Shown here: in pieces, positions 55,733 to 64,000 of the stretch
Layout: each line of letters starts with the position of its first letter
Position numbering within the stretch: the stretch's first letter is position 1
From: Desulfovibrio sp.
GTDB lineage: Bacteria; Desulfobacterota; Desulfovibrionia; Desulfovibrionales; Desulfovibrionaceae
DNA length: 64,000 nucleotides
Assembly (NCBI GenBank): GCA_016208105.1
Contig: JACQYS010000022.1
Coordinates: 434,001-498,000, forward strand
Reading direction: 5' to 3'
The notes under the pieces: generated by a model
What the model saw: the letters and a program-made list of their open reading frames with translations, nothing else
The model's database searches: none
What the model was told of the DNA's origin: nothing
Program-made: the position numbers and the translations under genes

Positions 55733-56688
55733 AAACACGCTTGCTTGCCGTTTTGTTGCTTGGTCTTCTGGCCCAGGGCTGCTCCAAGGGGGCGGAATCG
55801 GTCTACCAGGGCTATGTGGAGGGCGAGTTCGTGTACGTGGCCTCGCAGCTGGCCGGCAGATTGGACGAGCTGCCCGTGGGACGCGGAACCTGGGTGCGCC
55901 CGGGCGACAGGCTTTTCGTGCTGGAACACGCCCTGGAACAGCAGGGCGTGGAAAGGGCCAGGGCGAACCTCGCCAAGGCCCAGGACACGGTGAACGACCT
56001 GAAAAAGGGATTGCGCCCCGACGAGATCGACCAGATCCTGGCCCGGATAGACCAGTCCGAAGCGCTGCTGGCCCTGAACAAGCTGGAGATGAACCGCAGG
56101 GCCGCGCTTCTTGCCACCGGCGCGGTGGCCCAGGAGGATTACGATCAGGCGCGCACGCGCTATCTGGACGCGCAGGGCCGCCTGGCCGACTACAAAGCCC
56201 AGCTGGCCACAGGCAAGCTCGGCTCCCGCATCGACCAGATCCTGGCGGCCCAGGCCCAGGCCAGGGCCGCCCAGGCCGACCTGGACCAGGCCCAGTGGTA
56301 CCTTGACCAGAAACTCCAGAACGCCACGCTGGACGCCATGGTGTTCGACCTGATCCACTATAAGGGCGAGTGGGTCCAGGCCGGCAGCCCGGTGGTGAAG
56401 CTTTTGCCCCCGGCCAACGTGAAGGTGCGCTTCTTCATTCCGGAAACGGACATGGGCAAGGTGGCCGTGGGCCAGACGGTCACCGTGCGCTGCGACGGCT
56501 GCCCCAAGCCGTTCACGGGCACGGTGAACTTCGTCTTCCCCCAGGCCGAGTACACGCCGCCGGTGATCTACAGCCAGGACTTCAGGGCCAAGCTGGTCTT
56601 CATGGTGGAGGCCCGCTTCGAGCCTGAAACCGCCAAGGTGTTAAAACCCGGCCAGCCCGTGGACGTAAGCCTGGGTACGAAGTCGTGA
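55729..56688 (+). CDS. HlyD-family adaptor lipoprotein (YbhG-like)
   Basis: This 319-residue membrane-fusion protein has a lipoprotein signal (LLLGLLAQGCSKG). A lipoyl-like half-motif VYVASQLAGRLDELPVGRGT precedes a coiled-coil hairpin (about 75-185). The matching half PANVKVRFFIPETDMGKVAV and a beta-barrel region follow. It is the periplasmic adaptor of the ABC-2 exporter encoded by the next two genes, as in YbhG. Overlaps of 4 bp with both neighbours show a tight operon. Confidence 0.88.
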   Translation: MKTRLLAVLLLGLLAQGCSKGAESVYQGYVEGEFVYVASQLAGRLDELPVGRGTWVRPGDRLFVLEHALEQQGVERARANLAKAQDTVNDLKKGLRPDEIDQILARIDQSEALLALNKLEMNRRAALLATGAVAQEDYDQARTRYLDAQGRLADYKAQLATGKLGSRIDQILAAQAQARAAQADLDQAQWYLDQKLQNATLDAMVFDLIHYKGEWVQAGSPVVKLLPPANVKVRFFIPETDMGKVAVGQTVTVRCDGCPKPFTGTVNFVFPQAEYTPPVIYSQDFRAKLVFMVEARFEPETAKVLKPGQPVDVSLGTKS

Positions 56689-57608
56689 ACCGTCCGGCCA
56701 TCGACGTCACCGGCATCACCAAGTCCTTTTCTGGCAAGGTGGTGGTGAACAACCTCTCGCTTCGGGTGGAGCAGGGGGAGATTTACGGCTTTCTCGGGCC
56801 CAACGGGTCCGGCAAGACCACCTTCATCCGCATGCTCTGCGGCCTTTTGAAGCCCGATTCAGGCAGCGGGCAATGCCTGGGCATGGACGTGATCAAGGAC
56901 GCCTCCAGGATAAAGACGCGAGTGGGCTACATGGCCCAGAAGTTCAGCCTCTACGGCGACCTCTCGGTGCGCGAGAACCTGGATTTTATGGCCAGGGTGT
57001 ACGGCGTGGAGAACCGCCAGCAGGCGGTGGGCGAGATGATCGAGCGCATGAGCCTTGCCCCCTACGCGGACCAGCTGGCGGGAACGCTCTCCGGCGGATG
57101 GAAGCAGCGCCTGGCCCTGGCCTCGAGCCTCATCCACGGACCGGAGCTTCTCCTGCTGGACGAACCCACAGCCGGAGTTGACCCCAAGGCCCGGCGGGAC
57201 TTCTGGGACGAGGTGCACGAACTGGCTGGCCAGGGCCTCACCGCGCTCATCTCCACCCACTACATGGACGAGGCCGAACGCTGCCACCGCCTGGCCTACA
57301 TCGCCTACGGCGACCTCTTGACCAAGGGAACCGTGGAGGAAGTTGTCGCCGGGCGCGGCCTGGCCACCTGGGAGGTGGCGGGCCAGGGGCTCTACGAGCT
57401 GGCCAAGGTTCTCAAGACTCTTCCCGGAGTCGAACAGGTGGCCCACTTCGGCAACACCCTGCATGTTTCAGGGCCGGACCCGGAGCTCCTTGAAAAGAGC
57501 CTTGCCCCCTACATGTCCGGGCCCCAAGAGTTTCGTGAAGTGGCCACCAGCCTGGAAGAGGTGTTCATCAGCCTCATGAACGAATCGTTAAGCGGAGGCA
57601 AGGGATGA
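56685..57608 (+). CDS. ABC-2 exporter ATPase (YbhF-like)
   Basis: This 307-residue ATPase has Walker A GFLGPNGSGKTTFIRMLCGL, a Q-loop in MAQKFSLYGDLSVRENLDF, signature LSGGWKQRLALASSLIHG (GG-W-K-Q in place of GGQQQR), Walker B LLLLDEPTAGVDP and the H-loop ISTHYMDEAERC. It uses GTG 56685 and overlaps the adaptor gene by 4 bp. YbhF of E. coli is a double ATPase; this one has a single domain. With the permease it would export a drug or similar hydrophobic compound. Confidence 0.92.
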   Translation: MNRPAIDVTGITKSFSGKVVVNNLSLRVEQGEIYGFLGPNGSGKTTFIRMLCGLLKPDSGSGQCLGMDVIKDASRIKTRVGYMAQKFSLYGDLSVRENLDFMARVYGVENRQQAVGEMIERMSLAPYADQLAGTLSGGWKQRLALASSLIHGPELLLLDEPTAGVDPKARRDFWDEVHELAGQGLTALISTHYMDEAERCHRLAYIAYGDLLTKGTVEEVVAGRGLATWEVAGQGLYELAKVLKTLPGVEQVAHFGNTLHVSGPDPELLEKSLAPYMSGPQEFREVATSLEEVFISLMNESLSGGKG

Positions 57609-58738
57609 ACCTATTTTCTCCGCGCCGCTTCTGGGCCATGGTGGTCAAGGAATTCGTGCAGATGCGCCGCGACCGCCTGACCTTCGCCATGATGATAGGC
57701 ATTCCGCTCATGCAGCTGGTGCTGTTCGGTTTCGCCATCAACGCGAACCCTCAGTACCTTCCTTTGGCAGTGCTCAACAACGACGACTCGGAGTTCTCCC
57801 GCACAGTCATCTCGGCCATGCAGAACAGCCTCTATTACCGCATAACCAACATCATCACCAAGGAATCAGAGGCCAAGCGCCTCTTAAGCAGGGGAGACGT
57901 GCTGTTCGTTCTCACCATCCCCGATGATTTCGGGCGGCTCATCGCCAGGGGGGACCGGCCCACCGCCCTGGTGGAGGCCGACGCGGCCGACCCATCGGCC
58001 ACCGGGTTCGCCCTCTCCGCGTTGGACGTCATCTTCAGCCAGAGCCTGAACCGCGACCTCATCGGGCCGCTTCTCCCGCTCCGCGCCCAGGCCGGGCCCG
58101 TGGACCTTCGCGTGCAGCGGCTCTACAACCCAGAGATACAGACCAAGTTCAACATCGTGCCCGGGCTCATGGGCGTGGTGCTCACCATGACCATGGTCAT
58201 CATCACCGCCCTGGCCATCACCCGTGAACGCGAACGCGGCACCATGGAGAACCTTCTGTGCACGCCGGTACGCCCTTTCGAGGTGATGATCGGCAAGATA
58301 GTTCCCTACATCGTGGTGGGTTACATCCAGGTGCTGCTCATCATCCTGGCGGCCAAGGTGATCTTCGGGGTGCCGATTCTCGGCAGCTTGCCGCTTCTTC
58401 TGTGTGTTTCGATCTTGTTCATAGCCGCAAACCTGGCCGTGGGCATCACCTTCTCCACCGTGGCCCAGAACCAGCTCCAGGCCATGCAGATGGCGTTCTT
58501 TTTCTTCCTGCCCTCGATTTTGCTGTCCGGGTTCATGTTCCCGTTCCAGGGCATGCCTAACTGGGCGCAGTGGCTGGGGTCGGTGCTGCCGCTGACCCAC
58601 TACCTGCGGGTGGTGCGTGGTATAGTGCTCAAAGGGAACGGCTTTGCGGACATCGCGCCCGAGCTGTGGCCCATGGCGCTCTTTCTGGTGGTGATGATGA
58701 CAGTGGCCGTGAAGCGCTACCGGCAGACTCTGGATTAA
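57605..58738 (+). CDS. ABC-2 permease (YbhR/YbhS-like)
   Basis: This 377-residue permease has one N-terminal helix (FAMMIGIPLMQLVLFGFAI), a large extracytoplasmic domain (about 45-165) and five C-terminal helices (from MGVVLTMTMVIITALAITRE onward). The ABC-2 signature LLCTPVRPFEVMIGKIVPYI and the final LPLTHYLRVVRGIVLKG are present. E. coli has two such permeases (YbhS, YbhR); here there is one, so the transporter may be a homodimer. It ends the TetR operon, and a cluster of strong hairpins follows immediately. Confidence 0.92.
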   Translation: MNLFSPRRFWAMVVKEFVQMRRDRLTFAMMIGIPLMQLVLFGFAINANPQYLPLAVLNNDDSEFSRTVISAMQNSLYYRITNIITKESEAKRLLSRGDVLFVLTIPDDFGRLIARGDRPTALVEADAADPSATGFALSALDVIFSQSLNRDLIGPLLPLRAQAGPVDLRVQRLYNPEIQTKFNIVPGLMGVVLTMTMVIITALAITRERERGTMENLLCTPVRPFEVMIGKIVPYIVVGYIQVLLIILAAKVIFGVPILGSLPLLLCVSILFIAANLAVGITFSTVAQNQLQAMQMAFFFFLPSILLSGFMFPFQGMPNWAQWLGSVLPLTHYLRVVRGIVLKGNGFADIAPELWPMALFLVVMMTVAVKRYRQTLD

Positions 58739-58743
58739 CGCGG

Positions 58744-58885
58744 CCAGAGAGGGCGCCGCCCTCTCTGGACTCTCCCGCCAGGGGGATGATCCCCCTGGAC
58801 CCTCAATAAGCTTTGCGCCCGCCACCGGCATGCCGGTGACGGGCGCAAAGCTATTTGGGATTCCAAAGGGCCACTGGCCCTTTGG
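58744..58885. repeat. Four tandem perfect hairpins
   Basis: Stems CCAGAGAGGGCG/CGCCCTCTCTGG (58744-58768), CCAGGGGGAT/ATCCCCCTGG (58778-58798), AGCTTTGCGCCCG/CGGGCGCAAAGCT around an inner 16-bp palindrome (58809-58852) and CCAAAGGGCCA/TGGCCCTTTGG (58863-58885) follow each other in 142 bp. They lie between convergent genes and probably stop transcription from both sides. The sequence also looks like a repeated intergenic element of this bacterial group. Confidence 0.75.
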
Positions 58886-58920
58886 CCGCCGGAGGCATCT
58901 TCCTCTTGCGCCTCTTGGTA

Positions 58921-59826
58921 TCAGGCCTTCTTACGAAACATCGGCCACAGCTCGGACAAGAGCATCCCGGCCAGCATCAGGGCGCAGCCAATCATACCCC
59001 GCACGGTCAGCACTTCCCCGATGAGAAACCAGCCGCCCAAAGCGGCGAACACCGATTCCAGGCTCAGGATAATGGCCGCGTGGGACGGATTGGCGTCGCG
59101 CTGGGCCACCAGCTGCAGCGTGTAGGCCACGCCCACCGACAGAAGGCCTCCGTAGAGAATGGGTCCGGCGGCGAGCATCAGTCCCTCTGGTGCGAAGGAT
59201 TCCCCGCTCGCCACCGCGATGACGAGGCTCAGCACCGAGCATACGGCGTACTGCCCCACGGCCAGGTGGATGGGGTTCATGCGCGGCGCGAACCAGGCCG
59301 CCACCAGCACGTGCCCGGCCCAGAACACGGCCCCCAGAAGTTCCAGCAGATCGCCTGAATTGATGGTGAATGCGTCGGTGACAGAAAGCAGATACATGCC
59401 GGCCACGGCGGTCAGGGCGCCGAGCCAGGTCCCCAGAGGCGTGCGTTTGCCCCCAAGGGCGGCGAACAGTGGCACCAGAATGACGTACAGGCAGGTGATG
59501 AACCCGGCATTTCCGGCGGTGGTGTACTGAAGCCCGATCTGCTGCAGGCTTGCTCCGAAAGTGAGGACCAGACCGGCGAAGAGGCATCCCTGCCAGGGAT
59601 TGGCCCAAAGGCCCGGGGCCGGGCGCATGGTCTGGCGGGACCGGATCGCCAGGGGGAGAAGGGCGATGGCCCCCAGGGCGAAGCGCACTCCGTTGAACAG
59701 GAACGGGCCAACGTGTTCCATGCCCACGCGTTGCGCCACGAAGGCCAGGCCCCAGATCAGCGCGGTGATGGTGAGCAGGACGTCGGCTTTGATGGAGCGC
59801 AAGTTGCGACCCCCGGAAACGGGCAT
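58921..59826 (-). CDS. EamA/DMT-family transporter
   Basis: This 301-residue inner-membrane protein has ten predicted helices in two EamA repeats (about 14-145 and 155-295). Typical features are LLTITALIWGLAFVAQRVGM in the first repeat and ANPSHAAIILSLESVFAALG followed by GGWFLIGEVLTVRGMIGCAL in the second. The family exports or exchanges amino acids, nucleotide sugars or other small metabolites; the substrate is not evident. GGAGTATC lies upstream of ATG 59826. It stands alone between the hairpin cluster and the REC/TPR gene. Confidence 0.9.
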   Translation of the reverse strand: MPVSGGRNLRSIKADVLLTITALIWGLAFVAQRVGMEHVGPFLFNGVRFALGAIALLPLAIRSRQTMRPAPGLWANPWQGCLFAGLVLTFGASLQQIGLQYTTAGNAGFITCLYVILVPLFAALGGKRTPLGTWLGALTAVAGMYLLSVTDAFTINSGDLLELLGAVFWAGHVLVAAWFAPRMNPIHLAVGQYAVCSVLSLVIAVASGESFAPEGLMLAAGPILYGGLLSVGVAYTLQLVAQRDANPSHAAIILSLESVFAALGGWFLIGEVLTVRGMIGCALMLAGMLLSELWPMFRKKA

Positions 59827-59966
59827 GAATGATACTCCGATGATCTGGCGCGGGTTTTGAGGTTTCGGGGGCTAAAGGCCGCGTCACTTCACGCCAGGCG
59901 GCGGTAATAAACGCAAGGTAGGGCAATATCAAGCGATGATGGAGGGGAGCAGTTGGTTGAAGGGGC

Positions 59967-60989
59967 TCAGGTTCCACTCTTTTCAAGGGATGCGAGCATG
60001 TCCGCCGCTTCGGTGAAATCCGGCCTGATGCTGAGCGCCTGGCGCAGATGGTCGGCGGCGACGCCGGGTTTTCCCGCGTGGAAGTACGCCTTGGCGATGT
60101 TGTAGTGCAGGTTCTCGTCGGTTGGCGTTAAGTCAAGCGCCCTGGTGTAGGCGTGGAGCGCTCCGGTGAGGTCCCCGGAGCGCCGCAGGCGCACCCCCAG
60201 GGTGTTGTACGGGTTCGCGGCTTCCGGGTCATGGTTCAAGATCTCCACATAGAGTTCGCGAAGCTCCTGGAGTTTGTCCTGCATGGCCAGAATCTCGGCG
60301 GATTTGTTTAAGTACTCGAGGTATTTGTCCATGTCGCCAAGACCCTTGTGGGCATCGGCCAACCCCTTGAAGGCCTCGGCGAACATGGCGTTCACGGCCA
60401 GGGCCTTGTTGAAGCACAGGATGGCCTGGCCGTACTCCTGTCTGCGCAGGTGTTCGAGCCCCTTGTTGAACCATTCCAGGGAGTCGTTTTCCTTTTCTGT
60501 TACGCAATGGAGTTCGACAATGGCCTCGCTGAAGTGTCCGGCCTTGACGAGCTCTTTGCCCTTTTCGATCTTCTCCAGGCAGTGCCCATCAGGCCTTGAG
60601 CTCTCCCAGGCGGCCTTCAGGTGCTTGGCGAAGGTGTCCAGTATGTAGGGCCTGAGCACGTAGCCGCCGCACCCGGCGGACACCGCGCCCAGCACGCGTT
60701 CCTTGCGACCCTCCGAGGAAATCATGACCACAGCCTTGTGTTTGATTTCCGAATCGTGCTTGATCAGGCGCAGGCATTCGGAGCCGGAGAGTTCTCCGGC
60801 TCTATCTCCCACCAGGATGAGCTGAACGGAAGATTCCGGCAGGTGTTTCCTCGCCTCGCCAAATGCCGGGAAGACATGTATATTTTCAAAGCCCAGCCTG
60901 GACAACGCATGGCGGTCCTTCCCGTGTTGGGAGGCCTCGGAGTTGATGATGGCCACGCCGATTTTCGCTGGGTCGAAGTCCATTCTCAT
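59967..60989 (-). CDS. REC-like and TPR-repeat protein
   Basis: This 340-residue cytosolic protein has an N-terminal receiver-like fold (about 8-125) and five or six TPRs (about 135-335: WFNKGLEHLRRQEYGQAILC, LADAHKGLGDMDKYLEYLNK, NTLGVRLRRSGDLTGALHAY, NIAKAYFHAGKPGVAADHLR). The receiver part is degenerate: the acidic pair is replaced by NSEAS in IGVAIINSEASQHG, while an Asp remains in LILVGDRAGELSG. Phosphorylation is therefore doubtful, and it may be a protein-interaction platform. It resembles TPR/REC proteins common in Desulfovibrio. The start (60989 or 60983) has no good ribosome binding site. Confidence 0.75.
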   Translation of the reverse strand: MRMDFDPAKIGVAIINSEASQHGKDRHALSRLGFENIHVFPAFGEARKHLPESSVQLILVGDRAGELSGSECLRLIKHDSEIKHKAVVMISSEGRKERVLGAVSAGCGGYVLRPYILDTFAKHLKAAWESSRPDGHCLEKIEKGKELVKAGHFSEAIVELHCVTEKENDSLEWFNKGLEHLRRQEYGQAILCFNKALAVNAMFAEAFKGLADAHKGLGDMDKYLEYLNKSAEILAMQDKLQELRELYVEILNHDPEAANPYNTLGVRLRRSGDLTGALHAYTRALDLTPTDENLHYNIAKAYFHAGKPGVAADHLRQALSIRPDFTEAADMLASLEKSGT

Positions 60990-61048
60990 TATTTAACACC
61001 GGCCTATAACGCTGGCAAGAAAGTCCGGTGGCTGGCCAGGAGCAATAG

Positions 61049-61729
61049 ATGTCGGGAAAAACGATAAGGAAAGCTTTGGTGGTTGCCGTTGTGGCGGCTG
61101 CCGTGGCGCTGTTTTTCGTGCTGGATGGCCCGCGTTATCTGAACCTGGAGTCGCTCAAGGGGTCGCGAAACGCTCTTCAGGTTCTTTATTCAGAGCGCCC
61201 GGTGCTTATGCTGGGCGGGTATTTTCTTTTTTACATTGCGGCCACGGCGCTCAATCTGCCCGGGGCGGCGGTGCTGAGCATGGCGGGCAGCGCGGTGTTC
61301 GGATTCTGGGCCGGGCTGGTGACCGTGTCCTTCGCGTCGAGCCTTGGGGCCACGTTGGCCTGCGCCCTGTCGCGCTATGTGCTCCGGGAATCGGTCAGGT
61401 CCCGCTTCGCCAATGTTCTGGGGAAGATCGACGCTGGTTTGGCCAAGGAGGGCGCATGGTATCTGTTTTCATTAAGGCTCGTGCCCGTGGTGCCGTTTTT
61501 CTTGATCAATGTGTGCATGGGGCTCACTTCCATGCCGCTGCGCACCTTCTACTGGGTGTCGCAGATTGGGATGCTGCCCGGGACGGCGGTATTCGTGAAC
61601 GCGGGGACCGAACTCGGCCGAATAGACAACGTGCGCGACGTCCTCTCCCTGGAGCTTCTTGGCTCGCTGGCCCTGCTGGCGGTGTTTCCCTGGGTTGCCC
61701 GCCTGGCGCTCAAGCTGTTCCGCCGTTGA
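61049..61729 (+). CDS. TVP38/TMEM64-family membrane protein
   Basis: This 226-residue inner-membrane protein is of the DedA/TVP38 (VTT-domain) family. About six hydrophobic segments include VLMLGGYFLFYIAATALNLP and GAAVLSMAGSAVFGFWAGL. The VTT motif region covers FASSLGATLACALSRYVLRE and FSLRLVPVVPFFLINVCMG. Family members act in membrane lipid handling and envelope integrity; some scramble or flip lipids. The gene ends in a 20-bp overlap with the convergent DUF3467-like gene. Confidence 0.9.
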   Translation: MSGKTIRKALVVAVVAAAVALFFVLDGPRYLNLESLKGSRNALQVLYSERPVLMLGGYFLFYIAATALNLPGAAVLSMAGSAVFGFWAGLVTVSFASSLGATLACALSRYVLRESVRSRFANVLGKIDAGLAKEGAWYLFSLRLVPVVPFFLINVCMGLTSMPLRTFYWVSQIGMLPGTAVFVNAGTELGRIDNVRDVLSLELLGSLALLAVFPWVARLALKLFRR

Positions 61730-62003
61730 ACCCCGCGTCTTGCGCGGTGCGCGACGCGGATACGCGGCGCTGCATTTCCAGGATGGTCCTGTCGAGCGCT
61801 TCACGCAGCCGCAGGGCGTTGGCGGGCGTCATGGCGATGCGGTCGGCGATCTTCACTTGGTTGGCGACGCTGCGGTTCACGTTGCCGAATTCGAGGATGA
61901 CGTCGTCGGGACCCGCGAAGATGGTGAAGAAGTCGCGGTAGACGCAGTCGAGGTCGGCTGGGATTTGCAGTTGGACCTGCTGGTTTTGGTCCGGATGGGG
62001 CAT
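61710..62003 (-). CDS. DUF3467-like small protein
   Basis: This 97-residue cytosolic protein matches the DUF3467 pattern of a short beta-rich protein with YRDFFTIFAGPDDVILEFGN in the middle, followed by ADRIAMTPANALRLREALDR. The function of the family is unknown. AAGGAG precedes ATG 62003. It lies 70 bp after the hybrid kinase gene on the same strand and could be co-transcribed with it. Confidence 0.7.
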   Translation of the reverse strand: MPHPDQNQQVQLQIPADLDCVYRDFFTIFAGPDDVILEFGNVNRSVANQVKIADRIAMTPANALRLREALDRTILEMQRRVSASRTAQDAGFNGGTA

Positions 62004-62072
62004 AACGGCTCCTTGCTGGGGCTGGATGCCGAATGATTTCGCACGGATTGGAAGAAAAGAGAACCCTCTATT

Positions 62073-64000
62073 TCAAAGGGTTGCCCTGGCTATCAGCGCC
62101 TTGCCGATGGCTTCGGTCAGATCGTCGGCATTGAAAGGTTTGGGAATGAATCCGTCCATGCCTTCCTTGAGAAAGCGGGTTCTGTCCTTCTGCGTGGTGT
62201 ACGCGGTAAGGGCGATGATCGGGATACGCCGGTCCACTCCGGGGAGTTCGCCCCCCCGTATCATCCTGGTGGCTGTGATGCCGTCCATCACAGGCATCTG
62301 AATGTCCATGAGCACAACGTCGAAGCTTCCGTTCTTCAGCGCCCGCAAGCCTTCCCTGCCATCCTGGGCTCCGGTCACGGCGTATCCCTGACGGGTGAGC
62401 ATAAGCGATGCCGTGGCCATGTTGATGTGTTCGTCCTCCACGATGAGAACCCGGATGCCGTTCGCCTCCGCGATGTTGGCCGCATGGCCCGGTTCACCTT
62501 CGGCCGTGTCCGCGTCGGGCCAGAAGCAGGCGGTGAAAGAGAACGTGCTCCCGGCACCCGGAGTGCTTTCCGCCCAGATTTTTCCCCCCAAGAGCTCCAC
62601 CAGGCTGCGGGCGATGGCCAGGCCGACTCCCGCGCCGCTGTGGGTTTTGGTAAGGGCGTCTTCAGTGAGGGAGAAGCTTTCGAATATGCAGGGGAGTTTT
62701 TCAGGAGCGATGCCTATGCCGGTGTCCTCCACTGAAAAAACAAGGCGTATGCCCCCGATGCAGGTGATTGGGCCGGCCGCCCGGCTGTCCTGGGAAGCTT
62801 TGTGCAAGACATCCACCTTTACCCGTACCTCACCTTCCTGTGTGCATTGGAGCGCATTGGAAAGAAGATTGGTGAGAATCTGGCGCAGGCGGAATTCGTC
62901 GCCGGTCAGAACATCGGGTACGTCCGGCGAGATGCCGGCCTTGAGCGATATGCCCTTGAGACGCGCCTGAAGCTCGAAATTGTCGACGACCGACAAGACG
63001 GTCTTTTTGGGAGAGAAGGGGCGCATGGCCGGCTGCAGGGCGTGGGACGTGATGTCCGCCAGGTCCAGAAGGGAATTGATGGACCGCAGGAGCCGCTCCC
63101 CGGATTCGCTGACGATGCTCCAGAGTTCGCGCTGCTCCTCCGGCAGGCTATCGTCCGCGGCCAGTTGGGCCGCTCCGAGGATGCCGTTCAGAGGCGTGCG
63201 GAGCTCGTGGCTGATGTTGGCCAAAAACTGGGTTTTTGCCACGAAGGATGCTTCGGCTCGTTGCTTGGCCTGGATGAGGGCCCGCTCCAGGTGCTTGCGT
63301 TCGGTGATGTCCCTGGAGAATGATCCGAGATACTCGGTGCGACCCGCCGCATCGGGGAGGGGATAGATGCTTACCCAATAGGTCCGCTCGCCCGTCTGCT
63401 CTTCGTACTCCACAGGCTTGCCGCAAAGGAGCACCTTCTCGGCCATGGCCCGGCGGAACTGGGCGGCTTCCGGGTCCATGTTCCTGTAGATGCTTTTGCC
63501 CAGAAGCTCGTCGACGCTTTTCCCGCGCCGCCTGGCCGCTTCGTCGTTCAGGGCCAGAAGTCTTCCGTTCGCGTCCATGAGGACAGCCGAATCCTGCGTG
63601 GCGTTGAGAAGGGCTCTTAACCGGACGCGTTCTTCGCGGGCATGCCGTTCCATCTCCACCCAGCGGGTTACATCCTCGCGGATGATGACCGCGCCGCCGG
63701 TATTGCTGCCCGAGCGCACGCCAACGGCCCGGATGGTTTGATACCCGGATTGACCGCCGCTGAACTCCGCCGTGAACACTCTTTCGAGAAGAACGTCCTG
63801 TCCGGTCAGAACCGGTTTGATGGCATCACCCACCCCGGAGGACACGATTCCAGGAAGAGAGAAGAAGGATTTGCCGAGAAAATAACTTCTTTCGTGCAGC
63901 CCCCTGGCAAAATGCTCCAGGTGCCAGTCGTTGACAAAAGAGACAACGCCTGAGCTGTCGATGAACATGATGGAGACTGGAGCTTTTTGGGCAAGGGCTT
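62073..64000 (-). CDS. PAS hybrid histidine kinase, 5'-partial
   Basis: The frame is open to the window edge (residues ALAQKAPVSI precede the first in-window Met), so the start is outside. Visible parts are two or three PAS domains (IMFIDSSGVVSFVN at the start, LLNATQDSAVLMDANGRLL later), a HisKA domain with phospho-acceptor His in [18 protein letters not shown], a HATPase domain (FSVEDTGIGIAPEKLPCIFE, GAGVGLAIARSLVELLGGK) and a C-terminal receiver. The receiver has acidic pair VEDEH, phospho-acceptor Asp in DVVLMDIQMPVMDG and Lys in FIPKPF. It lacks a DNA-binding domain, so it is a phosphorelay protein. Confidence 0.9.
   Translation of the reverse strand, partial: ALAQKAPVSIMFIDSSGVVSFVNDWHLEHFARGLHERSYFLGKSFFSLPGIVSSGVGDAIKPVLTGQDVLLERVFTAEFSGGQSGYQTIRAVGVRSGSNTGGAVIIREDVTRWVEMERHAREERVRLRALLNATQDSAVLMDANGRLLALNDEAARRRGKSVDELLGKSIYRNMDPEAAQFRRAMAEKVLLCGKPVEYEEQTGERTYWVSIYPLPDAAGRTEYLGSFSRDITERKHLERALIQAKQRAEASFVAKTQFLANISHELRTPLNGILGAAQLAADDSLPEEQRELWSIVSESGERLLRSINSLLDLADITSHALQPAMRPFSPKKTVLSVVDNFELQARLKGISLKAGISPDVPDVLTGDEFRLRQILTNLLSNALQCTQEGEVRVKVDVLHKASQDSRAAGPITCIGGIRLVFSVEDTGIGIAPEKLPCIFESFSLTEDALTKTHSGAGVGLAIARSLVELLGGKIWAESTPGAGSTFSFTACFWPDADTAEGEPGHAANIAEANGIRVLIVEDEHINMATASLMLTRQGYAVTGAQDGREGLRALKNGSFDVVLMDIQMPVMDGITATRMIRGGELPGVDRRIPIIALTAYTTQKDRTRFLKEGMDGFIPKPFNADDLTEAIGKALIARATL

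Overview
The window is GC-rich chromosomal DNA that most resembles a sulfate-reducing member of the Desulfovibrionales. This is inferred from the gene set rather than from a marker gene. It includes a single-chain pyruvate:ferredoxin oxidoreductase, a lactate-oxidation pair of LutC plus a fused LutB/LutA-type Fe-S protein, an ADP-forming acetate-CoA ligase, hemerythrin, and many two-component sensors.

Layout. 1-6142: the 3' part of a propeller hybrid kinase, prmC, a membrane-anchored spermidine-synthase-like protein and a YchJ-like SEC-C protein. 6173-6335: initiator tRNA-fMet with a well-spaced promoter and a terminator. 6340-9350: an AT-rich foreign stretch with a broken ArdC-like gene, three unrecognised minus-strand genes, a gene fragment and an IS3-family transposase remnant. 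9573-19181: two sensor kinases, a LuxR-type response regulator, a MalT-like STAND regulator with a BTAD domain, and a small orphan. 19439-25087: a GntP permease - GlcG/HbpS - methylmalonate-semialdehyde-dehydrogenase-like operon with a sigma-54 promoter and its likely sigma-54 activator upstream. 25315-26211: two related unknown proteins, one carrying an exact 17-residue tandem repeat array. 27061-30833: a TPR protein and a LytS/LytR-type pair. 31157-33846: lutC-lutB. 34055-38801: a small secreted protein and a DevBCA/MacAB-like exporter with its own NodT-type outer-membrane lipoprotein. 39209-46066: por, a BioD/DRTGG protein and acd, one leftward operon preceded by three 16-bp GTCCG-type palindromes and a weak sigma-54-like site. 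46518-49784: a Cys-rich protein, a small secreted protein, hemerythrin and a CBS-PAS-GGDEF cyclase. 49788-49984: a compound inverted-repeat element. 50023-53913: mlaA, mlaC, mlaD, mlaE and rlmI, with no mlaF. 53998-58738: a coiled-coil protein, a tautomerase, and a TetR-controlled HlyD/ATPase/ABC-2 exporter. 58744-64000: four tandem hairpins, an EamA transporter, a REC-like/TPR protein, a TVP38-family membrane protein, a DUF3467-like protein and the 3' part of a PAS hybrid kinase that leaves the window.

Function. The central theme is organic-acid oxidation. LutBC would feed lactate carbon to pyruvate, PFOR makes acetyl-CoA and reduced ferredoxin, and ADP-forming acetate-CoA ligase recovers ATP as acetate is released. 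Around this core lie envelope transport (Mla, two tripartite-type exporters) and dense signal transduction. The least explained items are the 17-residue repeat protein and its short paralogue, the AT-rich island next to tRNA-fMet, and the palindrome cluster upstream of the acd-por operon. All assignments come from reading the sequence; no database search was run.
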